A DNA stretch of 64,000 nt from Streptomyces abyssalis (GTDB lineage Bacteria > Actinomycetota > Actinomycetes > Streptomycetales > Streptomycetaceae): contig NZ_LJGT01000038.1 of assembly GCF_001751365.1 (NCBI RefSeq), positions 845,540 through 909,539 on the forward strand, read 5' to 3'. Below, one piece after another: positions 46,862 through 54,556 of this stretch. Position numbers and translations under genes: made by a program. The notes below the pieces were generated by a model, which was given only the letters and a program-made list of their open reading frames with translations, did not search any database and was not told the DNA's origin. Each line of letters opens with the position of its first letter. Position 1 is the stretch's first letter.

Positions 46862-47688
46862 TGCCGCTCTCCCCTACTCGATCCACCTGGATAGTCCGTG
46901 ATGAGCGAAGTGTCAGTGATTGTCTCTCAAGTGACCGTCTGATGCACCCTGTTGCCTGAAGAACCTTGTCCCTGACACGAATCGAGATCCTGTTGAGGCC
47001 ACTAGATGCGCACCCATGGTCATCAGCAGGTCGAGAGACTCACATGCCAGTGCACTTGAGATCGCCCGCCCACTGGAACAACGTCAGATTTCACGCTGCT
47101 CCGCCATGGCGGAATCGAGACACCTGCAACGCTGGCGAGCTACACCTGCGTCACTCCTGTTGCGACCTGAAGGAGGGCACTGCCCAGAGGGCCTGAGGGC
47201 CTCAGCAGGTTGGTCGACGCTCGGAGATGGGTGACGCCCATTCCGACGCCAATGGCCCCGGACCTCGGCATGCCTGGGCAGCCATCAACAGCAGGCATGA
47301 AGCCAGAGAGCCAGTCGGGCTGAAGGCCTGGCCGGCGTCTGGGGGCCAGGGATACCAATCGTCTGGGCCGTCTCTGGGCCGTGCGAGGTTGGCCGACGTT
47401 GACAGTCGATGCCGGATGGTGACTGTCGTCGCACTGCTCTGGCCTGGGGCGCTCCAGTTGATCTGCGACACTGGTACGGCTATGCCGAAGCCCGGAGAAC
47501 TCACCTCCTGCAGTGCGCTGCGGCACAGCAACTCAAGTTGGTGTAGCCCACCGGCACGCTCAGAAGGCCGCCGTCTTCCACCTCTAAGGGCTCGTCAACA
47601 TCCCAGCTCCAGCCGTTCGTCGTTCCTTTCCGGTCAGAGTCACCCTGCCGAACCTGGGGTCCGTGGACCGGTCCATACCCTCGGTGGC
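46862..47688. other. Long intergenic region, 827 bp
   Basis: No credible gene: open frames on both strands lack coding character. The promoter of the low-GC operon must be at its left end; composition returns to host-like GC from about 47,150. No hairpin array or RNA gene was recognised. Confidence 0.5.
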
Positions 47689-48105
47689 ATGGCTACTTCG
47701 GGGGCACGCAAGGCGCCGTTCGGCGGACTGGGCAAGTGGTGGGGCGTGTTGGCAGGCTTCTTGCTGATCGCAGCCTGGATCAACAAGGCAGCTGGCCCAG
47801 CGGTGGTCATCGGACTGTCGGCCATCGTCCTCCTCTGGTGCTTCTTCCAAGCCCCCGTGACCTGCAAGGCGGAGGTGAGAGGAAGACCGGATGGTTGCCG
47901 GAACAACGCGGCAGGGCTCCTCTTGGGGTGCCACATCCGGCAACACCGCTGGCAGAAGCTCAAGATGCTCTTTGTGCGCCGCCAGGTCGCCACCTTCTGC
48001 CGCGGCCTGTTCTCGGACGGGAAAGCCGTGGTCGTGACCCTGGCCGGCTTGGGCAGCTTCGCCTCGGGTCTGGCTGCCATGATTCCCGGAGTCGTGATCC
48101 ACTGA
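47689..48105 (+). CDS. Small membrane protein with Cys/His cluster, at the element's right end
   Basis: 138 residues. Hydrophobic segments lie at about 17-52 (WWGVLAGFLLIAAWINKAAGPAVVIGLSAIVLLWCFF) and 112-136. Between them is a basic domain with VTCKAEVRGRPDGCRNNAAGLLLGCHIRQHRWQKL, a Cys/His set that could bind metal. The ATG at 47,689 is chosen because these features begin at once. The right-end arm repeat starts 19 bp past the stop. Function unknown. Confidence 0.65.
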   Translation: MATSGARKAPFGGLGKWWGVLAGFLLIAAWINKAAGPAVVIGLSAIVLLWCFFQAPVTCKAEVRGRPDGCRNNAAGLLLGCHIRQHRWQKLKMLFVRRQVATFCRGLFSDGKAVVVTLAGLGSFASGLAAMIPGVVIH

Positions 48106-48123
48106 CCGCGTGCCTCCAGCGTC

Positions 48124-48142
48124 GCACCAGATGCGCACCAGA
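48124..48142 (+). repeat. Right integrase arm-type repeat
   Basis: GCACCAGA-N3-GCACCAGA, the same motif and spacing as at the left end. Diverged forms (CCAGATGCGGGCCAGAAC) are at 49,492 and 51,693. Confidence 0.6.
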
Positions 48143-48249
48143 AGAGGCGGTAATCCACGGTCAACACGGGCCATGGGACGAGTCGCTTGGTGGACGGGCA
48201 CGACACCTCTATGCAGCTCAGGAGCCAACTGGCCCAATCCGCACCGTGA

Positions 48250-48293
48250 TTCCCAAGCTCAGAGCGCGGGTTCGATTCCCGTCACCCGCTCCA
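48250..48293 (+). repeat. attR core 1
   Basis: 44-bp perfect copy of the tRNA-Gly 3' end (anticodon loop to CCA) without the 5' half, so not a functional tRNA. It is the right boundary of the AICE. Confidence 0.92.
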
Positions 48294-48298
48294 GCGCA

Positions 48299-48325
48299 AA
48301 GCCCCAGGCCAGAGGCCCGGGGCTT
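48299..48325 (+). terminator. Hairpin following attR 1
   Basis: AAGCCCC-A-GGCC, AGA loop, GGCC-C-GGGGCTT and a T-rich tract, laid out like the tRNA terminator at 32,056. Confidence 0.75.
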
Positions 48326-48444
48326 GTTTGTTGTGCAAGCTCATGACTGGCGTCTACAGCGTTCCTGTCAGCAGCACCTGCCCGGAGCCCTTTCCGCAGA
48401 CAGAGGCGCAGCGCACCCACCCGGCCCTGCGTGATAATCGAGAC

Positions 48445-48792
48445 ATGGCATCCACGCCCAGCATCTCCGAGATCCGACGCGACCGGTTCGCGCGGCGGCG
48501 ACCTGCCGATCTCTCCGAGCTCGAAGGCCCGGCGCACGGCAGTGTCAGCCTGCCTCTCCACCTGGCATGGTCCAGTCTCACCGAGTTCGACCTCGACCAG
48601 CCCCGCTTGCGGATGAGCTGCTACCGGATCGTCCTGGCCGAGGGTATGCATGAGGATCTTGTTCGCTACCTCAACCGGGATCTGCTCACCAGCATGTGGC
48701 CCGTTCTGCGTACCCTGATCAGCCGCGACATCCGTGAGGTCTGGGAGAGTGCCTTCACCGAACTCCGTCCGAGCGCCCAGACCGCTGCATGA
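48445..48792 (+). CDS. Small protein paired with an AbiEii-like nucleotidyltransferase
   Basis: 115 residues beginning MASTPSISEIRRDRFARRRPADLSELEGPAHGSVSLPLHLAWSS. No known domain is evident. The product is basic at the N-terminus and helical at the C-terminus. Its stop overlaps the next gene's ATG (ATGA), so it is translationally coupled to the nucleotidyltransferase-like gene. By position it could be the antitoxin or companion of that gene. No ribosome site is strong. Confidence 0.65.
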   Translation: MASTPSISEIRRDRFARRRPADLSELEGPAHGSVSLPLHLAWSSLTEFDLDQPRLRMSCYRIVLAEGMHEDLVRYLNRDLLTSMWPVLRTLISRDIREVWESAFTELRPSAQTAA

Positions 48793-49458
48793 ATCTCACG
48801 GAACTCCATCGCCTGCTGCTGGCAGATGTACTCGCGGTCGGTGAGGCTTATCCGCTCGCGGTCACAGGGGTTACGCCGTCCAGGCCCACGGTCTGGTCGA
48901 CCGGCTCAGCCAGGACCTCGACGTCGCAACCGAGAAGCCGGACCCCATGGAGGACATCGCCGCCTCCGTACGCACCGGTCTGGAAGGCCGCGGCTGGAGC
49001 GTACGTGCTTGGATGCCGACCCGCTCTCGGCCCGGCTGATCGTCACCGACCCCGGCTCCGGCGAAGAGTGCGAGGTCGACATCCTCAAGGAGGCGTTCTG
49101 GCGTCCGCCGGTGACGACCGAATTCGGGTTGGTCCTCTCTCTCGATGACGTCGTCGGCACCAAGGTCCGCGCTTTGGCCGACCGCGGGCTGGCCCGGGAC
49201 CTCATCGACGTGCGGGCTGCAGCAGATCGTTGGAGCCGCACGGAACTCGAAACGCTCGGTCAACGTCATGCTCGGGACGACTTCGACCTCTCCGAACTCC
49301 AAGCACGACTCGGTGGAGCGGACTGGATCGACGACAGCGAATTCGCCGCCTACGGACTCCACAGCGAGGAAGCAGACGAACTGCGTCGGTGGGCACTCGC
49401 GTGGGCTGACGACATCGCCGTGCGGCTCCACGATCCGGAAGACCTTGAACAGGACTGA
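48789..49458 (+). pseudogene. AbiEii-type nucleotidyltransferase, broken by two frameshifts
   Basis: Three frames are needed to read one protein. MNLTELHRLLLADVLAVGEAYPLAVTG is in the first. YAVQAHGLVDRLSQDLDVATEKPDPMEDIAASVRTGLEGRGWSVRA is in the second, from about 48,872. DADPLSARLIVTDPGSGEECEVDILKE, VLSLDDVVGTKVRALADRGLARDLIDVRAA and the rest are in the third. One base is missing in the G run at 48,867-48,870 and another near 49,009. Gly-Gly-Tyr and LSQDLDV correspond to the nucleotidyltransferase core of AbiEii-type toxins. Sequencing error is possible at the G run. Confidence 0.75.
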
Positions 49459-49490
49459 GTGGACCACCCCCAGCCGCCGCGCTTCCCCGT

Positions 49491-49661
49491 GCCAGATGCG
49501 GGCCAGAACAGGCAGTGAGTCACGTTCAACACCGGCTATGGCCGGGCCCGTTCCCGTGGTGGAGAAGTGGCTGTATACGCAGCTCAGCGCATTCGGCGGA
49601 CCCCAACCGCTCCCTGATTCCCAAGCTCAGAGCGCGGGTTCGATTCCCGTCACCCGCTCCA
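49491..49661 (+). repeat. Second right-end scar with attR-like core 2
   Basis: Diverged arm repeat (CCAGATGCG, GGCCAGAAC), then a TACGCAGCTCAGC block, then a 44-bp perfect copy of the tRNA 3' end at 49,618-49,661. The next 11 bp (CGACGAAGGCC) also match the sequence after the real tRNA with one mismatch, but the hairpin there is lost. Confidence 0.85.
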
Positions 49662-49813
49662 CGACGAAGGCCAGTCAGGGGTAGACATTCCAGCCTGGGC
49701 CGCTCTGTTTCCCATGGGACTTCGCCTCCGCACACCGTGTCCGTTGCAGGCCGGTTCAATCCGCCTAAGGCTCTTATCCGCTCGAGAGTGGCGCCCAGCC
49801 TTGAGGCAGCAGA

Positions 49814-50863
49814 TTACGGCTGGCCCGTCGTTCGCAGAGCCTCCGCGGTAACCGCCAAGTGGTGGGAAGTGGCCCAGGCACGCCACTCCGCTCCGCCGCC
49901 GGCCTTCGCCCGCTGTCCCCGTGCGCACCTGGCCAACTCCGCGTCTCCCCACGAAGTAGCCTCCCCACGGGCAGGCCAATACTCCGAGCGCAGAAGCTCC
50001 CGTGCGATCACGAAGAAGTCATCGTTACCCGGAAGCGTCTGAGGGGCAACGTAGACCTGCCAGTCCTCGCCGACCGTGTACCGGATGTTGGGGATGCTGC
50101 CACGACCGCGTCGCGGCGCGACCGGATGCGTCACGCCGTAATCGCCGAAGTGCGGTGGCATGCCGTCCGTAGAGTTCACCACCTTGCGCCACAACGCAGC
50201 GTCCCACCGGTGCATCCGGTTGGGAATTCCTCGCACCAGCTTCCGAAGAGTCTTGGGAAAGGCCCCGGCAGCCAATACCACGTTGCGCCACGTGGCCTGC
50301 CGCGCCCATCGCAACGCGTCCAGCATCGGCGCGAACGCGTCAATCACCGCGGTATCCCCAGACACGTGACCGGCATCCAGCACCAAGTCCACCTGCTCAG
50401 GGGCCAGATGCACGGCACGCAAGGCAGTGCGCACCTCACGCGACATCGCGGAAGACCCGACCGGAACAAGGAAGACATCGACGCGGAGCACCGCTCCACG
50501 CCTGTGAGCGCGCTGAACGTCACGCACCTCGGTCAGCAATCCGGGCGGGTCATACGGCCGGAAGACCGGGATCAGGGCGAGGAGCCAGGCTCCGAACGCC
50601 TCGCTGAGCCAGTTCATCGGGCGTCCAGTCCAGACGCCGCCGACCACACCGTGATGCCAAAGGCCGCCACAGTCCACGGCGATGTCCAGCCCTTGCGGCA
50701 GCTGGCTCCAAGCGTTCTTGCGGAAGGTCTCCATGACATCCCGCAGTCGCTCGTCGTGGACGACTTCCATGATCGGATGAACTTCGGCCTGCACACCCGG
50801 CTCCATCTGCCCGAGCGCAGTGAATTCGCCTCGTTTGCCTTTCAGGATCGGTACATACGCCAT
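49814..50863 (-). CDS. Beta family protein (phage/plasmid-associated, unknown function)
   Basis: 349 residues beginning MAYVPILKGKRGEFTALGQM, followed by EVHPIMEVVHDERLRDVMETFRKNAWSQLPQGLDIAVDCGGLW. This N-terminal pattern fits the 'beta family protein' group, described in phages and mobile elements, with a TIM-barrel-like repeat structure. No catalytic residues are known. It sits between two att scars, next to vapBC on the opposite strand, and may be part of a defence cargo. Confidence 0.65.
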   Translation of the reverse strand: MAYVPILKGKRGEFTALGQMEPGVQAEVHPIMEVVHDERLRDVMETFRKNAWSQLPQGLDIAVDCGGLWHHGVVGGVWTGRPMNWLSEAFGAWLLALIPVFRPYDPPGLLTEVRDVQRAHRRGAVLRVDVFLVPVGSSAMSREVRTALRAVHLAPEQVDLVLDAGHVSGDTAVIDAFAPMLDALRWARQATWRNVVLAAGAFPKTLRKLVRGIPNRMHRWDAALWRKVVNSTDGMPPHFGDYGVTHPVAPRRGRGSIPNIRYTVGEDWQVYVAPQTLPGNDDFFVIARELLRSEYWPARGEATSWGDAELARCARGQRAKAGGGAEWRAWATSHHLAVTAEALRTTGQP

Positions 50864-50976
50864 CACTGCCCCTAGGAGCCACGCACGCCCGCCCTCTTCG
50901 GAGGGATTGACTCGAGGCTGCCTGCCGACACACGGGACTGACAGGGCGCGATTCAGACTTCCGACCGAGAATACGC

Positions 50977-51001
50977 TGGTATGGCGGAGGTACCATAACC
51001 A
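50977..51001. promoter_or_regulatory. Candidate VapB autoregulatory operator
   Basis: Imperfect palindrome TGGTATGG, 8-nt spacer, CCATAACCA, just upstream of and touching the vapB start. VapBC complexes typically bind such repeats. Confidence 0.5.
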
Positions 51002-51002
51002 T

Positions 51003-51242
51003 ATGGCCTTGAAGAAGACGACCGTCATGGTCGACGAAGAAGACCTCGCGCTGATCAAGGAGGCGGCTGCTCGGGAGGGGCGCTCGGAGTCGGAGTACTT
51101 CCGGGAGGCGTTCCACCTCGCGGCCCTGCGCACCCGTCGTTGGGGTGACGACTGGGACATCCCGAGCATGGACTTCGGCGGACCGGTCAGTGCTGAGGAG
51201 ATCGACCGAGCGGTCTCGGACGGCGTGGCGGACACCGAGTGA
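51003..51242 (+). CDS. vapB: VapB-type antitoxin
   Basis: 79 residues. ALKKTTVMVDEEDLALIKEAAAREGRSESEYFREAFHLAALR is a ribbon-helix-helix DNA-binding domain; the C-terminal tail (WGDDWDIPSMDFGGPVSAEEIDRAV) would occlude the toxin. GGAGG lies 13 bp before the ATG. The stop overlaps vapC by 3 bp. It should repress its own operon at the palindrome upstream. Confidence 0.85.
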   Translation: MALKKTTVMVDEEDLALIKEAAAREGRSESEYFREAFHLAALRTRRWGDDWDIPSMDFGGPVSAEEIDRAVSDGVADTE

Positions 51243-51673
51243 TCGTTGTCGGGGACACCTCCGGCCTGGTGGCTGCACTGAACACCTCGGATCCTGAACA
51301 CGGAGCCGCTCGGACTGCGATGCGTCAGGCAGCACTCATCGTGGTGTCACCGTTGGTGATTCTGGAGATCGAACACATCACCACACGCAACGTCGACCGC
51401 AAGGCCGCGTACGCCGTGAACGACTGGTTGCTGAGTCAAGAACGAACCGGACGCTTTGCCATTCCCGAGTTGTCCGCCGGCACACTACGCAAGGCCCGTA
51501 AGGTCCAGAACCACTACGCGGCCCTGCGGCTCGATCTGACCGATGCGGTGAACGTCGTTCTGGCCGAGGCGTACGACACCGAGAGCATCCTGACCCTCGA
51601 CCGCCGGGACTTCAGGGCCGTCACCCCCCTCACCGGCAACCACGCCTTTCGGCTTCTGCCTGACGACCTGTAG
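51239..51673 (+). CDS. vapC: VapC-type PIN-domain toxin
   Basis: 144 residues. PIN acidic residues: Asp6 in VGDTSGLVAAL, Glu in LVILEIEHI, Asp in LDLTDAVNVVLAEAYD, and Asp in ILTLDRRDFR. Such toxins are Mg-dependent RNases that cleave tRNA or rRNA. GTG start overlaps the vapB stop (GTGA). It probably stabilised an integrated element; the diverged right-end scar starts 19 bp past its stop. Confidence 0.88.
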   Translation: MIVVGDTSGLVAALNTSDPEHGAARTAMRQAALIVVSPLVILEIEHITTRNVDRKAAYAVNDWLLSQERTGRFAIPELSAGTLRKARKVQNHYAALRLDLTDAVNVVLAEAYDTESILTLDRRDFRAVTPLTGNHAFRLLPDDL

Positions 51674-51691
51674 AACCACCTGGGCGACCGC

Positions 51692-51864
51692 GCCAGATGC
51701 GGGCCAGAACGGGCGGAGACGCCCGGTCAACATCGGTCACAACACGGCCTGTTGCAATGGTGCACCAGGAGTCATGTACGCAGCTCAGCACACCTGCTGA
51801 GCTCAACTACCCGGTGATTCCCAAGCTCAGAGCCCGGGTTCGACTCCCGTCACCCCCCCCTCCA
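51692..51864 (+). repeat. Third right-end scar with degenerate attR-like core 3
   Basis: Arm repeat (CCAGATGCG, GGCCAGAAC), TACGCAGCTCAGC block, then a 47-nt copy of the tRNA 3' end at 51,818-51,864 with several substitutions and extra Cs. The most diverged, so probably the oldest. Confidence 0.82.
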
Positions 51865-51869
51865 GAACG

Positions 51870-51900
51870 AAGTCCCAGGCCAGTCAGCGGCCCGGGGCTT
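51870..51900 (+). terminator. Hairpin following attR-like core 3
   Basis: AAGTCCC-A-GGCC pairs with GGCC-C-GGGGCTT around a 7-nt loop, then TTGTTCGTTG; homologous to the hairpin at 48,299. Confidence 0.65.
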
Positions 51901-51934
51901 GTTCGTTGTGCGGGCTGTTGCCTCCGGCCCCGGC

Positions 51935-52354
51935 CTATGCGTCGGGGTCACCGTCCGGCACGTGCGCCGTGGACAGGGATGACGGGGGCGACACGGCAGT
52001 GCCGTTGGTCAGGGCCGCCTGGACGATGCGGAGGGCCTCGCCGGTGTCGATGCCGACGCTGGCGATGACGGTGGCGTACTCGGCGGCTGCGCGGCGTGCC
52101 CGTTCGCGTCCCTGCCCGCCGGCTGCGGAGACGAAGGAGCCGGCCGGTCCGCGGGTCTCGATCAGCCCTGCCTCCTCCAGCTCCCGGTAGGCCCGGCCGA
52201 CGGTGTTGACGGCCAGGCCGAGATCTGCGGCCAGGCGGCGGATGGTCGGCAACTTGGTGCCCACGGCCAGTGTGTGGTCCTGGATCTGTCGGGCGAGCTG
52301 GGCGCGGAGCTGCTCGAACGGGGGGACGGGCGAGGTCGAATCGACGACGATCAT
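51935..52354 (-). CDS. GntR-family regulator, YtrA-like
   Basis: 139 residues. The winged helix is PPFEQLRAQLARQIQDHTLAVGTKLPTIRRLAADLGLAVNTVGRAYRELEEAGLIETRGPAGSFV, with a short helical tail, as in YtrA-type regulators of transporters. The ATG overlaps the upstream membrane gene's stop (4 bp), so the two are one operon. Confidence 0.85.
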   Translation of the reverse strand: MIVVDSTSPVPPFEQLRAQLARQIQDHTLAVGTKLPTIRRLAADLGLAVNTVGRAYRELEEAGLIETRGPAGSFVSAAGGQGRERARRAAAEYATVIASVGIDTGEALRIVQAALTNGTAVSPPSSLSTAHVPDGDPDA

Positions 52355-53172
52355 CGGTTCACCGGGGCGGTCGTGGCGCGCCCGCGCCGCCGCGCCGCCA
52401 GTCCGGTCCCCACGGTGATCAGGGCGAGCGTGACTGCGCTCAGGGCGACGAAAACGATCCAGGCAGTGATCCACGATCCAGGCACGGCAGCGAGCACCGA
52501 CGCGGTCGGCAGGCACCACACCAAGGTTGGCGTGGTGACCTCGCGGGCGTCTTCGACCCGCATGAGGAAGTCGGTGGTGAGCGAGGCTTCGTCGTCGGCC
52601 ACGACCGGGTGCGTCAGCACATGACGCAGCTGGACGACCGTACCGACTGCGGCGCCGCAAAGCCCGATGAGCAGGACGAGTGCCGCGTACCGCGCGGTGG
52701 AGTCCTGCGTGGTCAGGGCACTGATCGCCAGCACCATCCCGCCCGCGAACGTGGCAACCGAGAATGCGGCACGCGGCCAGCCGAGCACGGTGCGCCAGCC
52801 GGGCCGTACGGAGTGGGCCGCCCGTCGCTGCAACGTCGCACCGGCTCGCCGGTCGGCCCGCCGCACCCGCCGGTCGAGCAGCGACTGGGCGAGCACCAAC
52901 CCCACGACCACCGCCGTAAGGACCAGCAGCGACCAGTGCCGGTACGGTCCGGAGCCGTCATCCCCGGCGCCGGTCGACCTGTCGACGGTGTAGACAAGGG
53001 CGACCGCGACGATGAACGCGGCCAGCAGGACAGCAGCAGTCAGACGGGCACGCTGCCGGGCCGCCAGACGCGTGGCCAGCAACGGTGTCGGCCGGACGTC
53101 GGTCAAGCCGTGTGCGGCCAACCACACTTCGGCCCCCTTCAAGTCCCTTGGACGCACCGGCTGGTCAGTCAT
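52351..53172 (-). CDS. Multi-helix membrane protein paired with the GntR regulator
   Basis: 273 residues with about six hydrophobic segments in three pairs (LTAAVLLAAFIVAVALVYTVD, HWSLLVLTAVVVGLVLAQSLL, AAFSVATFAGGMVLAISALT and others). No transporter signature is visible. AAGGAGGG precedes the ATG at 53,172. It is co-transcribed with the YtrA-like regulator, which likely controls it. Function unknown. Confidence 0.75.
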   Translation of the reverse strand: MTDQPVRPRDLKGAEVWLAAHGLTDVRPTPLLATRLAARQRARLTAAVLLAAFIVAVALVYTVDRSTGAGDDGSGPYRHWSLLVLTAVVVGLVLAQSLLDRRVRRADRRAGATLQRRAAHSVRPGWRTVLGWPRAAFSVATFAGGMVLAISALTTQDSTARYAALVLLIGLCGAAVGTVVQLRHVLTHPVVADDEASLTTDFLMRVEDAREVTTPTLVWCLPTASVLAAVPGSWITAWIVFVALSAVTLALITVGTGLAARRRGRATTAPVNR

Positions 53173-53417
53173 CCGCCGACCCTCCTTCATCTTGAGGCTT
53201 CATGTCGCAAGACTTGTCTCAGCATCCTGCGTCAAGGGTTGCGACAAGTCAACGGGCACCGGGTACCTGGCAAGCGCCGTCGACCCCACGCGGCAGGACG
53301 TCCCCCTGGAGCCATATACAGAGCCACGCACCGACTACGACCGGCCCCGCGCCACTCAAGGCGACCAGGCCACAACCACGCTCGCACCGGGGACGAGCCT
53401 CGAAGGCCGGGGACCCG

Positions 53418-53840
53418 CTACTGGGTCCTGAGGTCCTTCAGTGCGGCCTGGATCGTCCTGCGCAAGCGCGCGTCCAGGACGTACTTCTGAGTGCTCGCGA
53501 CGATCTCTTCGGCCACGGCGTAGAGCTTGGTGTTCGTGTTCTGGGAGACGGTCACCAAGATCTTCCATGCCTCATCCTCGGAGAGGCCGTAAGCAGCCAT
53601 GAGCACGCCCATGGACTTGTCGATGGGCGCCCGGGTCTGCATGGCTCGTCGCAACTGCGTCACTTCGACATGCAGATCCTGACCCGCGTCCTCGTGCGCA
53701 CTGCCCGTACCGGCTGCGGCTTCGTCACCTGAGTTCTGATGGATGTCCGAACTCGGCCCGTGCGTCCCTTGCGCGCCGCCACTCCCGACCTGTGCGGCTG
53801 CCTGCTCAAGAGGCTTCTCGGAGAACCCCGGCTCCGACAT
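53418..53840 (-). CDS. ANTAR domain protein
   Basis: 140 residues. The C-terminal part LRRAMQTRAPIDKSMGVLMAAYGLSEDEAWKILVTVSQNTNTKLYAVAEEIVAST fits the ANTAR three-helix RNA-binding domain, which usually causes anti-termination. The N-terminal 60 residues are low complexity with no GAF or response-regulator domain. Divergent from a winged-helix gene, with a palindrome between them. Confidence 0.8.
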   Translation of the reverse strand: MSEPGFSEKPLEQAAAQVGSGGAQGTHGPSSDIHQNSGDEAAAGTGSAHEDAGQDLHVEVTQLRRAMQTRAPIDKSMGVLMAAYGLSEDEAWKILVTVSQNTNTKLYAVAEEIVASTQKYVLDARLRRTIQAALKDLRTQ

Positions 53841-53910
53841 GACGTCTTGTCTCCCTCTCGGGGCTGACATCAGCGCCAAGCCCGCTCCCACCCGACACCC
53901 GTCAATATAT

Positions 53911-53930
53911 ACCTGAACTCTAGTACAGGT
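53911..53930. promoter_or_regulatory. Palindrome between divergent regulators
   Basis: ACCTG-N-ACT-NN-AGT-N-CAGGT, 14 bp upstream of the winged-helix gene and 70 bp from the ANTAR gene. It could be an operator for the winged-helix protein. Confidence 0.5.
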
Positions 53931-53944
53931 TATTGGGTACGTGA

Positions 53945-54292
53945 ATGCCGGATCGGTACAGTCGGAGGATGGAAGCAGTACCCGAGCCGCACACCGGATG
54001 GACGTTTCTCACCAACCATGCGCGCGTGCTCGCAGCCATCGCTGACAACCACAGCGCCCGCATCCGCGACATCGCTGCGCACTGCCGTCTCACCGAGCGC
54101 TCCGTCCAGAAGATCATTGTCGACCTGGAGCAGGAGGGCTACCTCTCCCACACCCGCGAAGGGCGCGCCAACACGTACCAGATCGCGCCCGGCAAGGTGC
54201 TGCGCCACCCGGCCGAAGCCGGGCTGACGGTGGCCTCGCTGCTGTCCTGGCTCGTCCAGGACGAGGCCGACCGTCAGACGACCCAGTCCTGA
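53945..54292 (+). CDS. Winged-helix transcriptional regulator (MarR/ArsR-like)
   Basis: 115 residues. TNHARVLAAIADNHSARIRDIAAHCRLTERSVQKIIVDLEQEGYLSHTREGRANTYQI is a winged helix that lacks an obvious effector site. The ATG at 53,945 has no ribosome site; a second Met nine codons on abuts a GGAGG and is unlikely. It is divergent from the ANTAR gene. Confidence 0.78.
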   Translation: MPDRYSRRMEAVPEPHTGWTFLTNHARVLAAIADNHSARIRDIAAHCRLTERSVQKIIVDLEQEGYLSHTREGRANTYQIAPGKVLRHPAEAGLTVASLLSWLVQDEADRQTTQS

Positions 54293-54350
54293 CCGGGGCC
54301 ACGACCAAGGTGCGGCGCTCGACTGCGGCTTCGGCCTGCTCGGCATCGAG

Positions 54351-54404
54351 GACGTCGGGGACGTCGGGGACGTCGGGGACGTCGGGGACGTCGGGGACGT
54401 CGGG
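54351..54404. repeat. Tandem 9-bp repeat, six units
   Basis: Six exact copies of GACGTCGGG in the gap between the winged-helix gene and the reductase gene. Probably a slippage tract; the nearest start is 150 bp downstream. Confidence 0.85.
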
Positions 54405-54556
54405 GCGAGTGCTGCCGAGTGTGCCGCGAGTTGCTGGGCTCGTCGATCTGCGACGACTTCGGCTTCCGGGCCGGCTGGTCGATGAGTTCCGGGTCGTGCG
54501 GAGGTCACAGTCTGCGGGACCGCCGGCAGACCGCGCGCTCGCACCCGGAGGGACGT

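Larger units (their letters stand above)
32007..48293. mobile_element. Integrated actinomycete integrative and conjugative element (AICE, pSAM2 type)
   Basis: About 16.3 kb bounded by 44-bp identical tRNA-Gly 3' ends. It has the full AICE gene set: tyrosine integrase, excisionase, RepSA-type replication initiator, spread proteins, DUF2637 protein, TraB/FtsK translocase, SCO3933-like protein, KorSA-like repressor, NUDIX. Beyond these are an RsbW-like kinase, two IS110-family elements and a low-GC two-gene cargo operon. It looks intact for excision; the replication start codon is the one doubt. Confidence 0.92.

Noticed and set aside
47227..47688. Upstream extension of the small membrane-protein frame
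   Set aside because: The extra 154 codons lack coding character; the ATG at 47,689 begins the recognisable protein.
48250..51864. Three extra tRNA-Gly genes
   Set aside because: Only the 3' halves are present; no D arm or 5' acceptor strand, so they are att copies, not genes.
54351..54404. CRISPR-like repeat
   Set aside because: Units are 9 bp and contiguous with no spacers; it is a simple tandem repeat. No CRISPR array was seen anywhere.
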